Part shown: positions 17,074-26,451 of the stretch, one piece after another | How the letters are laid out: the number at the start of each line of letters is the position of its first letter | How positions within the stretch are numbered: position 1 is the stretch's first letter | NCBI RefSeq assembly: GCF_000719515.1 | Contig: NZ_JOGR01000001.1 | Location: 248,001-312,000, forward strand | DNA length: 64,000 nt | Direction: 5' to 3' | Origin: Glycomyces sp. NRRL B-16210 | GTDB lineage: Bacteria; Actinomycetota; Actinomycetes; Mycobacteriales; Micromonosporaceae | Position numbers and translations under genes: made by a program | Notes under the pieces: model-generated | Databases searched by the model: none | Told to the model about the DNA's origin: nothing | Seen by the model: only the letters and a program-made list of their open reading frames with translations

Positions 17074-17670
17074 TTGTACGACGGGGCATTGGGCGACCTC
17101 ATCGAGGAGCTGGGCCAGCTGCCCGGCATCGGGCCGAAGAGCGCCCAGCGGCTCGCCTTCCACCTGCTCGCCTCCGAGAGCGCCGAGGTCGAGCGGCTCA
17201 CCTCCGCGCTCGAGCGCGTCAAGGCGCAGGTCCGGTTCTGCGAGACCTGCGGCAACGTCACCGAGGCCGAGCAGTGCGGGATCTGCCGCGACCCGCGCCG
17301 CTCCGAGGCGCTCATCTGCGTGGTCGAGGAACCCAAGGACGTGCTCGCGATCGAGCGCACCGGCGAGTTCCGCGGCCGGTACCACGTGCTCGGCGGGGCG
17401 ATCAACCCGCTCGAGGGCATCGGCCCCGACGACCTGCGCATCCGCCAGCTCATGGTGCGCCTCCAGGCCGGGGAGACCAAGGAGCTCATCGTCGCCACCG
17501 ACCCCAACACCGAGGGCGAGGCCACCGCCACCTACCTGGCGATGCTCATCAAGCCCATGGGCTTCAAGGTCACCCGCCTCGCCAGCGGCCTGCCGGTCGG
17601 CGGCGACCTGGAGTACGCCGACGAGGTCACGCTCGGGCGGGCCTTCTCCGGCCGCCGCGACATGGCCTGA
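17074..17670 (+). CDS. recR: Recombination mediator RecR
   Basis: RecR works with RecF/RecO to load RecA on gapped DNA. The 198-aa length is standard. The start is TTG at 17074, giving MYDGALGDLIEELGQLPGIGPKSAQR, whose helix-hairpin-helix matches the family; a weak GAGAG precedes it. A four-Cys zinc finger (CETCGNVTEAEQCGIC) and the Toprim domain (ICVVEEPKDVLAIERTG ... DPNTEGEATA) follow. A long GC-rich gap of 137 bp separates it from ybaB, so it may have its own promoter. Confidence 0.96.
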   Translation: MYDGALGDLIEELGQLPGIGPKSAQRLAFHLLASESAEVERLTSALERVKAQVRFCETCGNVTEAEQCGICRDPRRSEALICVVEEPKDVLAIERTGEFRGRYHVLGGAINPLEGIGPDDLRIRQLMVRLQAGETKELIVATDPNTEGEATATYLAMLIKPMGFKVTRLASGLPVGGDLEYADEVTLGRAFSGRRDMA

Positions 17671-17703
17671 ACGCGGCCGCGACCATGGCCGCAACCGAGG
17701 CGA

Positions 17704-17717
17704 TGCAAACGGTTTCA
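17704..17717 (+). promoter_or_regulatory. Possible LacI/CRE-type operator
   Basis: TGCAAACGGTTTCA matches the TG-N-AA-N-CG-N-T-N-N-CA pattern of LacI-family sites at all but one position of the stricter consensus. It lies 210 bp upstream of the peptide-transport operon start. Distance and degeneracy make it tentative. Confidence 0.3.
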
Positions 17718-17926
17718 CCGCCGTTCGCCCGCTCGCCGCCTCCCGCGTCGACTTTTTCGATCTCGTTGCGCCCCAACGCATCTCAGACCCATGCGAGCTG
17801 TGCGGTTTGGGTAACAATAGTCGCCGGAACGGTCACGATCGCATAACGCTTAACAGTGTCGTAACTCACCTTGACCTAGTCTTGGGCTACCTCCGAATAC
17901 CCAACGACCGACGGGTGAGACAACCT

Positions 17927-19669
17927 ATGCGCACGTCACCAATCCCAGTCAGGCGCGCCCTGGCCGCAGCGGCGGCAGCCGCGATGGCTCTGGGCCTGTT
18001 CACCGCCTGCGGATCCGACGGCGGCTCCGAAGGGGACGCCAGCTCCGCGGAAGACTTCGACTTCTCCTGCCCCGAGCGGACCGACGGCGACCCGGCGCCC
18101 GACGAGGCGGCCAACGAATCGCAGCCGTTCGTCTTCGGCGCCCCCGGCGACCCGTCGAGCATCGACCCGGTGCTCGCCTCCGACGGCGAGACCTTCCGCG
18201 TCACCCGCCAGCTCTACGAGACCCTCATCGACACCGAGTGCACCGACAACGTGCCCGGTCTCGCCGAGTCCTGGGACCAGAACGACGAAGGCACCGAGTG
18301 GACCTTCCACCTGCGCGAGGGCGTGAACTTCCACGACGGCACCGCGCTCGACGGCGCGGCCGTCTGCGCCAACTTCGACCGGTGGGCGAACTTCAAGGGC
18401 GGCTTCCAGTCCCCGAACTTCAGCTACTACTACTCGGCGGTCTTCGGCGGCTTCGCCGAGAACGACCCCGAGATGGGCGTGGAGTACGAGCCGATCTACG
18501 CCGGCTGCGAGGCCGACGGCCTCACCGCCACGATCAGCCTGACGAAGTACACCTCCAGCTTCCCGGGCGCGTTCAGCCTCTCCTCCTTCTCGATCATCAG
18601 CCCCGCCTCGCTTGAGGCGATCGCCGACGTCGAGCTCCCGTCCGCCGACTCGCCGCTGCCGGAGTACTCGCAGACCGCCGGCACGCTCGCCGGCACCGGC
18701 CCGTACACCCTCACCGAGTGGGACCACAGCGAGCAGCAGGTCACCCTGACCCGCAACGACGACTACTGGGGCGAGACCGCGAAGGTCAAGACCCTGATCT
18801 TCCGCACCATCTCCGACGAGACCGCCCGCCGCCAGGCCCTCACCGCCGGCGACATCCACGGCTACGACCTCGCCGCCCCCGCCGACGTGCAGCCGCTGCT
18901 CGACGACGGCTACCAGGTGCCGATCCGCGGCGTCTTCAACCTGCTGTACCTCGCCTACACCCAGGGCCACGAGCCGCTCGAGGACCACGCCGTCCGCGAG
19001 GCGCTCTCCTACGCCGTCGACCGCCAGCGCCTGGTCGACTCGGTGCTCCCGCCGGGCGGCCTCATCGCCACCCAGTTCCAGCCGCCGAGCCTCGAAGGCT
19101 GGTCCGAGGACGTCGTGACCTACGAGTACGACCCCGAGAAGGCCCAGGAGCTGCTGGCCGAGGCCGGCCAGGAGGACCTGACCCTCGAGTTCTGCTACCC
19201 GACCGACGTGACCCGGCCGTACATGCCGGCGCCGAAGGACATCTTCGACATCGTCGCCGAGAACCTCAAGGAGGTCGGCGTGACCGTCGAGGCCAGGCCG
19301 ATCACCTGGGTCGAGTACATCCCGGCGACGCGCAGCGGCGAGTGCCCGCTGTACTTCCTGGGCTGGACCGGCGACTTCGCCGACCCGTACAACTTCCTCG
19401 GCACCTGGTTCGCGGCCCCCTCGACCGAGTGGGGCTTCGACAACCAGGAGGTGTTCGACGCCATCGCCGAAGCCAACACCGAGCCCGACCAGGACACCCG
19501 CGTGGACCTGTGGAAGACCGCCAACGAGCTGATCATGGAAGAGCTCCCGGGTCTGCCGCTGACCTCCTCGCCGCCGTCGATCGCGTTCGCGCCGAACGTG
19601 TACCCGCCGGACGTCTCCCCGCTGACGCAGGAGAACTTCGCGCAGGTCTACTTCACCGCCGACGCCTAA
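17927..19669 (+). CDS. Oligopeptide ABC transporter lipoprotein (SBP_bac_5)
   Basis: A 580-aa extracytoplasmic solute-binding protein of the DppA/OppA family. The ATG at 17927 gives a lipoprotein signal (RRALAAAAAAAMALGLFTAC, Cys28). The mature protein has DPSSIDPVLASDGETFRVTRQLYETLI, the ESWDQNDEGTEWTFHLREGVNFHDG block and a final LTSSPPSIAFAPNV segment, all hallmarks of peptide-binding proteins. It opens a five-gene operon with two permeases and two ATPases. The bound ligand may be a peptide, but relatives also bind sugars or metals. Confidence 0.92.
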   Translation: MRTSPIPVRRALAAAAAAAMALGLFTACGSDGGSEGDASSAEDFDFSCPERTDGDPAPDEAANESQPFVFGAPGDPSSIDPVLASDGETFRVTRQLYETLIDTECTDNVPGLAESWDQNDEGTEWTFHLREGVNFHDGTALDGAAVCANFDRWANFKGGFQSPNFSYYYSAVFGGFAENDPEMGVEYEPIYAGCEADGLTATISLTKYTSSFPGAFSLSSFSIISPASLEAIADVELPSADSPLPEYSQTAGTLAGTGPYTLTEWDHSEQQVTLTRNDDYWGETAKVKTLIFRTISDETARRQALTAGDIHGYDLAAPADVQPLLDDGYQVPIRGVFNLLYLAYTQGHEPLEDHAVREALSYAVDRQRLVDSVLPPGGLIATQFQPPSLEGWSEDVVTYEYDPEKAQELLAEAGQEDLTLEFCYPTDVTRPYMPAPKDIFDIVAENLKEVGVTVEARPITWVEYIPATRSGECPLYFLGWTGDFADPYNFLGTWFAAPSTEWGFDNQEVFDAIAEANTEPDQDTRVDLWKTANELIMEELPGLPLTSSPPSIAFAPNVYPPDVSPLTQENFAQVYFTADA

Positions 19670-19691
19670 CAGAAACCAGTAACAGCCGAAT

Positions 19692-20699
19692 ATGCTGCGC
19701 TACACCGTTAAGCGCCTCCTGCAGTTGGCCGTGGCGCTCTTGGGACTCTCTCTGCTCCTGTTCGCGTGGTTCAAGGCCCTTCCGGGCGGACCCGAGAACC
19801 GGCTGCTCCCCGAGAACGCCACGGACCAGCAGCGGGAGGCGCTGCGGGCGGCCCTCGGGCTCGACGAGCCCGTGTGGGTCCAGTACGGGGAGTTCCTCGG
19901 CCGGATCGTCCGCCTCGACTTCGGTTCCTCGTTGTCGAGCGGGCGGCCCATCGCCACCGAACTGGCCGACCGCCTGCCCGCCACCATCGAACTCTCGCTG
20001 GCCGCCATGGTCATCGCCGTCGGCATCGGCATCCCGCTGGGGTACCTGGCGGCGCGGCGGCGCGGCACCTGGATCGACTTCGGGTCGGTCTCGGGGTCGC
20101 TCGTGGGGGTGTGCATCCCCGTGTTCTTCCTCGCCGCCATGCTCAAGGTGGTGTTCGCGCAGGAGCTCGGCTGGCTGCCGACGGCGTTCCGGCTCTCGGC
20201 CGGGGCCTCGTACACGGAGGTCACGGGCCTGCGGGTGCTCGACGGGATCATCACCGGGGAGTTCGACATCGCCGCCGACGCGTTCTTGCACCTGGTGCTG
20301 CCGGCGATGGCGCTCTCCTCGATCCCGCTCGCGGTGATCGTGCGGATCACGCGGGCGAGCGTGCTCGACGTGGTCGGGGAGGACTACGTGCGGACCGCGG
20401 ACGCCAAGGGGCTCAAGCCCGGCACGATCCGCGGGCGCCACGTCATGCGCAACGCGATGCTGCCGATCGTGACCGTGATCGGCCTGCTGCTGGGGAGCCT
20501 GTTCTCGGGGGCGGTGCTCACCGAGAGCGTGTTCGCGTTCGGCGGCATCGGCTCCTTCGTCTACCAGGCGACCACCGAGCGGGACTATCCGGCGCTGATG
20601 GGCTTCATCCTCATCATCGCGGTGTCCTATGTGGTGTTGAACCTGATCGTGGACCTCTCCTACGGATTCCTCGACCCGAGAGTGCGGGTGCGGAAATGA
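19692..20699 (+). CDS. Peptide ABC transporter permease (DppB type)
   Basis: A 335-aa inner-membrane permease with six helices. The start LRYTVKRLLQLAVALLGLSLLLF and the EAA loop VRTADAKGLKPGTIRGRHVMRNAMLP are typical of DppB/OppB. The ATG lies 22 nt after the binding-protein stop. Its stop overlaps the start of the second permease (ATGA), showing translational coupling. Confidence 0.95.
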   Translation: MLRYTVKRLLQLAVALLGLSLLLFAWFKALPGGPENRLLPENATDQQREALRAALGLDEPVWVQYGEFLGRIVRLDFGSSLSSGRPIATELADRLPATIELSLAAMVIAVGIGIPLGYLAARRRGTWIDFGSVSGSLVGVCIPVFFLAAMLKVVFAQELGWLPTAFRLSAGASYTEVTGLRVLDGIITGEFDIAADAFLHLVLPAMALSSIPLAVIVRITRASVLDVVGEDYVRTADAKGLKPGTIRGRHVMRNAMLPIVTVIGLLLGSLFSGAVLTESVFAFGGIGSFVYQATTERDYPALMGFILIIAVSYVVLNLIVDLSYGFLDPRVRVRK

Positions 20700-21658
20700 C
20701 GACCGCCAAGATCGAGAAGCTCGAACGCCTCATCGAGGCGACCGCGACCGCGCGGGACGCGAAGACCGGTTCCCTGTGGCGCCAGTCGATCCGGCGCATG
20801 CGCCGGTCGCCGATGGCGATCTGCGGCGCGGTCATCGTGGCGCTGTTCGTGATCGTGGCCGTGCTCGGCCCGTGGATCGCGCCCTACGAGGCCTCCGCGC
20901 AGACCTGGGGCAAGGAGGTGTTCCTCAACCGGAACATCTTCCCCGGGCCGCGCCCGGAGAACTGGTTCGGCCTCGACCACCTCGGCCGGGACATGTTCTC
21001 GCGCATGATCGTCGGGGCCCGCCAGACCCTCCTGGTCGGCGTGGTCGCGACCCTCATCGGGTTCCTCGCCGGGGCGTTCATCGGCGGGATCGCCGCCGCC
21101 GCGGGCACCTTCGGGGGCCGCTGGGGCGAGCGCCTCGAAGCGGTCATCATGCGCTCGGTGGACGTCGCGCTCGCGATCCCCATGCTGCTGCTGGCGCTCA
21201 GCGTCGCGGCGCTGCTGGGCCCGAGCCTGTCCACGGTCATGATCGCCGTCGGGGTCGCGCAGATCCCGATCTTCGCGCGCCTGCTGCGCGGCTCGATGCT
21301 CGCGCAGGCGCACTCGGACTACGTGCTGGCCGCGATCGCCCTCGGGGTCCCCAAGGCGCGCATCGTGGTCTCGCACATCCTGCCCAACTCGCTGGGGCCG
21401 GTGATCGTGCAGGCCACGCTGGTGCTCGCCACGGCGATCATCGAGGCCGCGGCGCTGTCGTACCTGGGCCTGGGCAACCCCGACCCGGGCAATCCCGAGT
21501 GGGGCACGATGCTCGCCGACGCGCAGCGGTTCCTCTCGGGCGCACCGCAACTGGCGATCTACCCGGCGGTGGCCATCATCGTCACCGCGCTCGGCTTCAC
21601 CCTCCTGGGCGAGGCCATGCGCGAATCGCTCGATCCCCGACTGAGAAGGCAGGAATAG
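20696..21658 (+). CDS. Peptide ABC transporter permease (DppC type)
   Basis: A 320-aa permease partner. The N-terminal cytosolic helix (TTAKIEKLERLIEATA) is followed by the OppC_N motif WRQSIRRMRRSPMAICGAVIV, the HLGRDMFSRMIVGARQTL segment, and the EAA loop DYVLAAIALGVPKARIVVSHILPNS split here in two blocks. The ATG at 20696 overlaps the dppB-type stop by four bases. Confidence 0.95.
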   Translation: MTTAKIEKLERLIEATATARDAKTGSLWRQSIRRMRRSPMAICGAVIVALFVIVAVLGPWIAPYEASAQTWGKEVFLNRNIFPGPRPENWFGLDHLGRDMFSRMIVGARQTLLVGVVATLIGFLAGAFIGGIAAAAGTFGGRWGERLEAVIMRSVDVALAIPMLLLALSVAALLGPSLSTVMIAVGVAQIPIFARLLRGSMLAQAHSDYVLAAIALGVPKARIVVSHILPNSLGPVIVQATLVLATAIIEAAALSYLGLGNPDPGNPEWGTMLADAQRFLSGAPQLAIYPAVAIIVTALGFTLLGEAMRESLDPRLRRQE

Positions 21659-22797
21659 TGGCACTGCTCGAAGTAGAGGACCTGCGGGTCGCCTTCGGCG
21701 CGGCCACCGCGGTCGACGGCGTCTCCTTCGCCGTGGACGAGGGCAAGGTGGTCGGGCTCGTGGGCGAGTCCGGCTGCGGCAAGTCCGTCACCAGCCTGGC
21801 GATCATGGGCCTGCTGCCGAAGGGCAAGGGCCGCAAGGCCCGCGCCGCGAAGTCCCGAAACGGCAAGGTGCCCGCGCAGGCGGAGGCCACCGGGCCCGAA
21901 GGCACCGGACCGGAGGGCGCGGCCGGAGACGGCGCGGTGCCGCCCGGCCATGGCGGCGCCGTCGCGGCGACCCCGCAGGGGATCGCGGTCGGCAGACGCA
22001 GCAACCGGGGCGGCGCGGACGTGTCGGGCCGCGCGGCCTTCGACGGCGTCGACCTGTTGACGCTGCCGCCCGCCGCGATGCGCCGCCGCCGCGGCGCCGA
22101 CCTCGCGATGGTCTTCCAGGACCCCCTGTCGAGCCTGAACCCGGTCGTCCCGGTGGGCCGCCAGATCACCGAGGTCCTCGAACGGCACCGGGGCCTCAAG
22201 GGCGACAAGGCCGTCAAGGAGGCCGCGAACCTGCTCGACCGGGTCGGCATCCCCGACCCCCTGCGCCGCTTGAAGGAGTACCCGCACCAGCTCTCGGGCG
22301 GGATGCGCCAGCGGGTGCTCATCGCGATCGCGGTCGCGTGCGCGCCGCGGCTGCTCATCGCCGACGAGCCGACCACCGCGCTCGACGTCACCATCCAGGC
22401 GCAGATCCTCGAACTGCTCAAGGACCTCGTCGACTCCGAGGGCACGGCGCTGCTCATGATCACCCACGACCTCGGCGTGGTCGCCGGGATCTGCGACGAG
22501 GTGAACGTGCTCTACTCCGGCCGCGTGGTCGAGTCGGCGCCGGTGCGCGACCTGTTCGCCCGGCCCACGCACCCCTACACGGTGGGGCTGCTCGGGTCGA
22601 TCCCGCGGCTCGACCTGGGCACCCACGAACCGCTGACGCCGATCAGGGGCTCGATCGCGGACGTGATCCGCTGGAAGGACGGCTGCGCGTTCGCGCCCCG
22701 CTGCGACCGCGTCGCGCCCGCCTGCGTCGAGGGCGAGCCCGCCCTGGTGGGCGCGCCGCACGCCCACCGCTGCGTCATGGCAGAGGAGATCGCATGA
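21658..22797 (+). CDS. Peptide ABC transporter ATPase (DppD type) with insertion
   Basis: A 379-aa ATPase. GTG at 21658 overlaps the preceding TAG by one base. Walker A is GESGCGKS (residues 36-43), the Q-loop is MVFQDPLSSLNP, the signature is LSGGMRQRV and Walker B is LLIADEPTTALD. The C-terminal oligopeptide ATPase extension has CAFAPRCDRVAPACVEGEP, whose cysteines may bind an iron-sulfur cluster as in relatives. Odd: about 60 extra low-complexity residues (roughly 56-123, Lys/Arg-rich then Gly/Pro/Ala-rich) lie between Walker A and the Q-loop, where the family normally has a short loop. Confidence 0.94.
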   Translation: MALLEVEDLRVAFGAATAVDGVSFAVDEGKVVGLVGESGCGKSVTSLAIMGLLPKGKGRKARAAKSRNGKVPAQAEATGPEGTGPEGAAGDGAVPPGHGGAVAATPQGIAVGRRSNRGGADVSGRAAFDGVDLLTLPPAAMRRRRGADLAMVFQDPLSSLNPVVPVGRQITEVLERHRGLKGDKAVKEAANLLDRVGIPDPLRRLKEYPHQLSGGMRQRVLIAIAVACAPRLLIADEPTTALDVTIQAQILELLKDLVDSEGTALLMITHDLGVVAGICDEVNVLYSGRVVESAPVRDLFARPTHPYTVGLLGSIPRLDLGTHEPLTPIRGSIADVIRWKDGCAFAPRCDRVAPACVEGEPALVGAPHAHRCVMAEEIA

Positions 22798-23834
22798 GCA
22801 CCGAACCGCAGGCTCCCGAGGACGCCGAGCCGCAGGTCCCCGACGAGCCGGCCCCGGCCGCCGAGCCGCTGCTGGAGGTCGAGGACCTCGAAGTCCACTT
22901 CCCGATCCGGCGCGGCATCGTCGTCGAACGCGTCGTCGGGCACGTCCGCGCGGTCGACGGCGTCGGCCTCAGCGTCGACGCGGGCGGCACCTACGGCCTG
23001 GTCGGCGAGTCCGGTTGCGGCAAGACCACCTTCGGCAGGGCCGTGCTGCGCCTGGAGGAGCCGACCGCCGGCCGCGTCCGGCTCGGCGGCGACGAGGTCA
23101 CCGCCCTCAAGGGCGAGCGGCTGCGGCGGTTCCGCTCGCGGATGCAGATGGTCTTCCAGGACCCGCTCGGCTCGCTCAACCCCAGGCACAATGTGGACAT
23201 GCTGCTCGCGGAGCCGTTGAAGGTCCACGGGATCGGCTCGAAGGAGGAGCGGCGCAAGCTCGCGGTCGAGACCCTCGACGCGGTGGGCCTGCCCAAGTCG
23301 GTCATGGAGCGCTACCCGCACGAGTTCTCCGGCGGGCAGCGCCAGCGGCTCGGGATCGCGCGGGCGCTCATGCTGCGCCCGGACCTGATCGTGTGCGACG
23401 AGCCGGTCAGCGCCCTGGACGTGTCGATCCAGGCGCAGGTGATGAACCTGCTCGAAGAGCTCCAGGGCGAGTTCGGGCTGACCTACCTGGTGATCGCCCA
23501 CGACCTCGCGGTCGTGCGCCACCTCTCGGACCGGGTCGGGGTCATGTACCTCGGCAAGCTCGTCGAGGAGGCCGACTCCGAGGCGATCTACGAGAACCCG
23601 CGCCACCCGTACACGAAGGCCCTGCTCTCAGCGGTGCCCCAACCGAACCCGGAGATCGAGGCGACCCGCGAGCGGATCATCCTCAAAGGAGACCTGCCGA
23701 GCCCGGCGAACCCGCCGAGCGGCTGCCGCTTCCGCACGCGGTGCCCGTGGGCAGAGGACGTCTGCGCCGAGGTCGAACCCGAATGGCGCGAGACCGCCGC
23801 CGGCCACAAGGTCGCCTGCCACTTCGACCTGTGA
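22794..23834 (+). CDS. Peptide ABC transporter ATPase (DppF/OppF type)
   Basis: A 346-aa partner ATPase. The N-terminus is an acidic Pro/Glu-rich stretch (about 22 residues), followed by LLEVEDLEVHFPIRRGIVVER as in OppF, Walker A GESGCGKTT, signature FSGGQRQRL, Walker B LIVCDEPVSALD and the C-terminal SGCRFRTRCPWAEDVC cysteine motif. The ATG overlaps the previous stop (ATGA). It closes the operon. Confidence 0.95.
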   Translation: MSTEPQAPEDAEPQVPDEPAPAAEPLLEVEDLEVHFPIRRGIVVERVVGHVRAVDGVGLSVDAGGTYGLVGESGCGKTTFGRAVLRLEEPTAGRVRLGGDEVTALKGERLRRFRSRMQMVFQDPLGSLNPRHNVDMLLAEPLKVHGIGSKEERRKLAVETLDAVGLPKSVMERYPHEFSGGQRQRLGIARALMLRPDLIVCDEPVSALDVSIQAQVMNLLEELQGEFGLTYLVIAHDLAVVRHLSDRVGVMYLGKLVEEADSEAIYENPRHPYTKALLSAVPQPNPEIEATRERIILKGDLPSPANPPSGCRFRTRCPWAEDVCAEVEPEWRETAAGHKVACHFDL

Positions 23835-23838
23835 CGGA

Positions 23839-23874
23839 CGAAGGCGCGGACGGCATCTGCCGTCCGCGCCTTCG
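23839..23874 (+). terminator. Terminator of the peptide ABC operon
   Basis: A perfect 16-bp stem (23839-23854 with 23859-23874) with loop ATCT begins 4 nt after the last stop. There is no T-run. Confidence 0.8.
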
Positions 23875-23977
23875 CATCGCGATCACCCACCGAGCCGGAC
23901 GAGACGGCGGCCCGCCCGCCGTGCAGTCAGCTGAACGCACGGCATGAACGTTGGTCATCAACTGTCACAATGGCGGC

Positions 23978-24520
23978 ATGGAGACTTTCACCGCCCCGGA
24001 CGAGTTGAGCCGCGGCATGCGCCGCAACGGCGTCATGATCTGCGCCTTCTTCGGCCTCGGCTGGTACATCGGCGGCGCCGGGATCATCGAAGGACCCGCC
24101 TACTGGGTCGGGTTCGCTCTGGCGGCCGCGGTGAGCATCGGGCTCGCGGTCGCGACCGGGAAGGTCGAGTCGGGCCGCGGGCGCCCCCGGGAGCTGCCGA
24201 AGGACTGGGGCCGCCGGTACGGCATCTGGATCGCCTTCGAGGTCGTGCTCATCGTCGCCGCGGTCTTCCTCTACGGCGCATTGGACCTCGTCGACTTCCT
24301 GCCGGGGACGATCGCGGTCATCGTCGGCTCCCACTTCCTCCCGCTGGCGCGGGCCTTCGACGAGCCGATGTACAAGTGGACCGGCTACGCGATGATCCTC
24401 GCCGGCGCGGCCGGGATCGCCGCGGGCGCCGGCGGCGTCGCGATCGGGGGAGCGGTGGCCGGCTTCGGCAGCGCCGTGGTCCTGTGGGCCACCGGCTTCG
24501 CGGTCCTCAAGCGCGGCTGA
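23978..24520 (+). CDS. Six-helix membrane protein of unknown function
   Basis: I do not recognise the 180-aa protein. It has a short polar N-terminus (METFTAPDELSRGMRRNG) and about six hydrophobic helices, with a conserved-looking loop TGKVESGRGRPRELPKDWGRRYG between helices 2 and 3. The ATG at 23978 was preferred over one 27 nt upstream because a -10-like CACAAT ends 6 nt before it, as in other apparently leaderless genes here. Its 3' end overlaps the convergent amidohydrolase gene by 14 bp. Confidence 0.7.
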   Translation: METFTAPDELSRGMRRNGVMICAFFGLGWYIGGAGIIEGPAYWVGFALAAAVSIGLAVATGKVESGRGRPRELPKDWGRRYGIWIAFEVVLIVAAVFLYGALDLVDFLPGTIAVIVGSHFLPLARAFDEPMYKWTGYAMILAGAAGIAAGAGGVAIGGAVAGFGSAVVLWATGFAVLKRG

Positions 24521-25739
24521 GCCGGTCGAGCCGCACCTCGCCGCCCTGCACCACGAGCTTCAGGTTCTTCTCGGGTTCGGTGAGCACCCCGATGTCGGCG
24601 AGCGGGTCGCCGTCCACCACCAGGAGATCGGCCCTGGCCCCGGGAACGACCTGGCCGATGCGCCCCTCCTCGCCGAGCAGGCGCGCCGCGGTGACCGTGG
24701 CCGAGCGGATCACGTCGGCCGCCGGGATGACCGCGCCCCGGATCGCGAACTCCTCCAACTGGTGCCGGCGCATCCCGCCGAGCAGGTCCGAGCCGTAGCA
24801 GAGGTTCACCCCGGCCTCGTGCGCCCGTTCCAGCGCCTGGAGCCCGGCGTCGAGCACCATGCCGTTCTTGGCGAGGCTCTCCGCGGGAAGCCCGTACTCG
24901 GCGCCCTCGACGGCCATCCGCTGATACGTCACCAAGGTGGGCACCAGGAACGCGTCGTGCTCCAGGAACAGCTCCACACTGGACTCATCGAGCAGGTTCC
25001 CGTGTTCGATCGACCGCACGCCCGCCTTCAGGCCCCGGTTGATCGCCCGCGCGGTGTAGGCGTGCCCGGCGACGTACCGGTTCGCCGCCTCCGCCTCTTC
25101 GACGATGGCGCGGATCTCCGCGATCGAGAACTGGGTCGAGTCGACCCGGTCGGTCGGCGAGGCGACGCCGCCCGACAGCATGATCTTGACGTGGAACGCG
25201 CCGGTGCGCAGTTGCTCCCTGGCCGCCTTGCGGACCCCGTCCACGCCGTCGCACACGACCCCGAGGCCGGGACAGCACTGGTGGTCGTCGCTGACGCTGC
25301 GCCCGCGCGGGCGCATGTCCACGTGCCCGCCGGTCTGCGAGAGCGCCTTGCCGCCGAAGAACACCCGCGGGCCCTCGATGAGGCCCTCGGCCGCCGCGTC
25401 GGCGATCCCGAAGTCGGCGCCGCCGGGGTCGCGCACCGTGGTGAACCCGCGGTCGAGCATCGCGCGCAGCTCGATCGCGGCCTTCACCGCGACGTACGCG
25501 GGCGACTCGTCGGCGATCCGGCCGAGGTCGGCGCTGTGCGCGTTGACGTGCACATGGCAGTCCACGAGCCCCGGCATGAGCGTCTTCCCGGCGAGGTCGA
25601 CCACGGGAGCGCCCTCGGGCGCCGCGACATCGGGCCCGACCTCGGCGATCTCCCCGTCCCGCACGAGCACCCTCTGGTCCGCGACGAGTGCGCCGGCGAC
25701 GGGGTCGAGCACGTTGGCGCGGTCGAACAGCAAGGTCAT
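24507..25739 (-). CDS. Metal-dependent amidohydrolase (prolidase-like)
   Basis: A 410-aa amidohydrolase-superfamily enzyme. The metal ligands are the HVH of GLVDCHVHVNAHS, the probable carboxylated lysine in FHVKIMLSGG, the histidines in AGHAYTARA and IEHGNLL, and the Asp of CYGSDLLGG. The set matches the imidazolonepropionase/Xaa-Pro dipeptidase-like branch, so an amide or cyclic amide is cleaved; the substrate is unknown. The ATG at 25739 has TGGAGA upstream and starts a typical MTLLFDRANVLDP beta strand. A dipeptidase role would fit the nearby peptide importer, but this is only a guess. Confidence 0.88.
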   Translation of the reverse strand: MTLLFDRANVLDPVAGALVADQRVLVRDGEIAEVGPDVAAPEGAPVVDLAGKTLMPGLVDCHVHVNAHSADLGRIADESPAYVAVKAAIELRAMLDRGFTTVRDPGGADFGIADAAAEGLIEGPRVFFGGKALSQTGGHVDMRPRGRSVSDDHQCCPGLGVVCDGVDGVRKAAREQLRTGAFHVKIMLSGGVASPTDRVDSTQFSIAEIRAIVEEAEAANRYVAGHAYTARAINRGLKAGVRSIEHGNLLDESSVELFLEHDAFLVPTLVTYQRMAVEGAEYGLPAESLAKNGMVLDAGLQALERAHEAGVNLCYGSDLLGGMRRHQLEEFAIRGAVIPAADVIRSATVTAARLLGEEGRIGQVVPGARADLLVVDGDPLADIGVLTEPEKNLKLVVQGGEVRLDRLSRA

Positions 25740-25955
25740 CGGCGTCTCCAGACGGTTCGCGGAAGCGGCGCGGCTCGTTCCTAGCCGCACGGCAAGTTCT
25801 CCGTATCAATATGCCCGACCGTCCTCGCTTGGCGCGCGGTGCCCCCGTTGCCGAAGGTGAACGGAGATGCCCGTGCGCTTCATTCGTGCGATGATTCCCC
25901 GTCCACCGGGTCGTCTGCACTGGTGACCCTCGAACGCCGCACCCAAGGAGCGACC

Positions 25956-26441
25956 ATGTCCTACCCCGAGCCGAAGTACTTCGGCGAGACCGGCGAGGTG
26001 AACGCGCACTTCCGCCCCGCCGCGCACCCCGCCGAGCTGGTGTTCGCCAACGGCGGCTCAGCCGACTACCTCGCCACCGGCGCCTCCACCGACGGCAGGT
26101 TCGGCCTCTACCAATGGAACATGAGCGCGCGCCGCTCCGGGCCCGACCCGCACTTCCACAAGACCATCTCCGAGTCGTTCTACATCCTCTCGGGGACCGT
26201 GCGGATCTACAACGGCGTCAAGTGGATCGACACTGAGCCGGGCGACTTCGTGCACGTGCCCGAAGGCGGCGTGCACGGTTTCCGCAACGAGAGCGGCGAA
26301 CCGGCCTCGATGCTCCTGCTGTTCGCCCCCGGCGCGCCGCGCGAGGCCTACTTCGAGGGCCTGGCGAGCCTCGGCGACATGACCGAGGCCGAACGCAAGG
26401 CCTTCTTCATCGAGCACGACAACTACTGGATCGAGGACTGA
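25956..26441 (+). CDS. Cupin-domain protein
   Basis: A 161-aa single-domain cupin. Motif 1 is PDPHFHKTISESFYILSG (His, His, Glu metal ligands) and motif 2 is PGDFVHVPEGGVHGFRN (His). The start is ATG 25956 with AAGGAG 5 nt upstream. Such proteins are metal-dependent isomerases, dioxygenases or binding proteins; nothing here fixes the substrate. It ends 10 bp from the convergent next gene. Confidence 0.87.
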   Translation: MSYPEPKYFGETGEVNAHFRPAAHPAELVFANGGSADYLATGASTDGRFGLYQWNMSARRSGPDPHFHKTISESFYILSGTVRIYNGVKWIDTEPGDFVHVPEGGVHGFRNESGEPASMLLLFAPGAPREAYFEGLASLGDMTEAERKAFFIEHDNYWIED

Positions 26442-26451
26442 CCGGTCCGAC

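Noticed and set aside
14179..17817. A 1212-codon open frame on the minus strand
   Set aside because: It is the antisense of dnaX, ybaB and recR, all of which carry clear family motifs on the plus strand.
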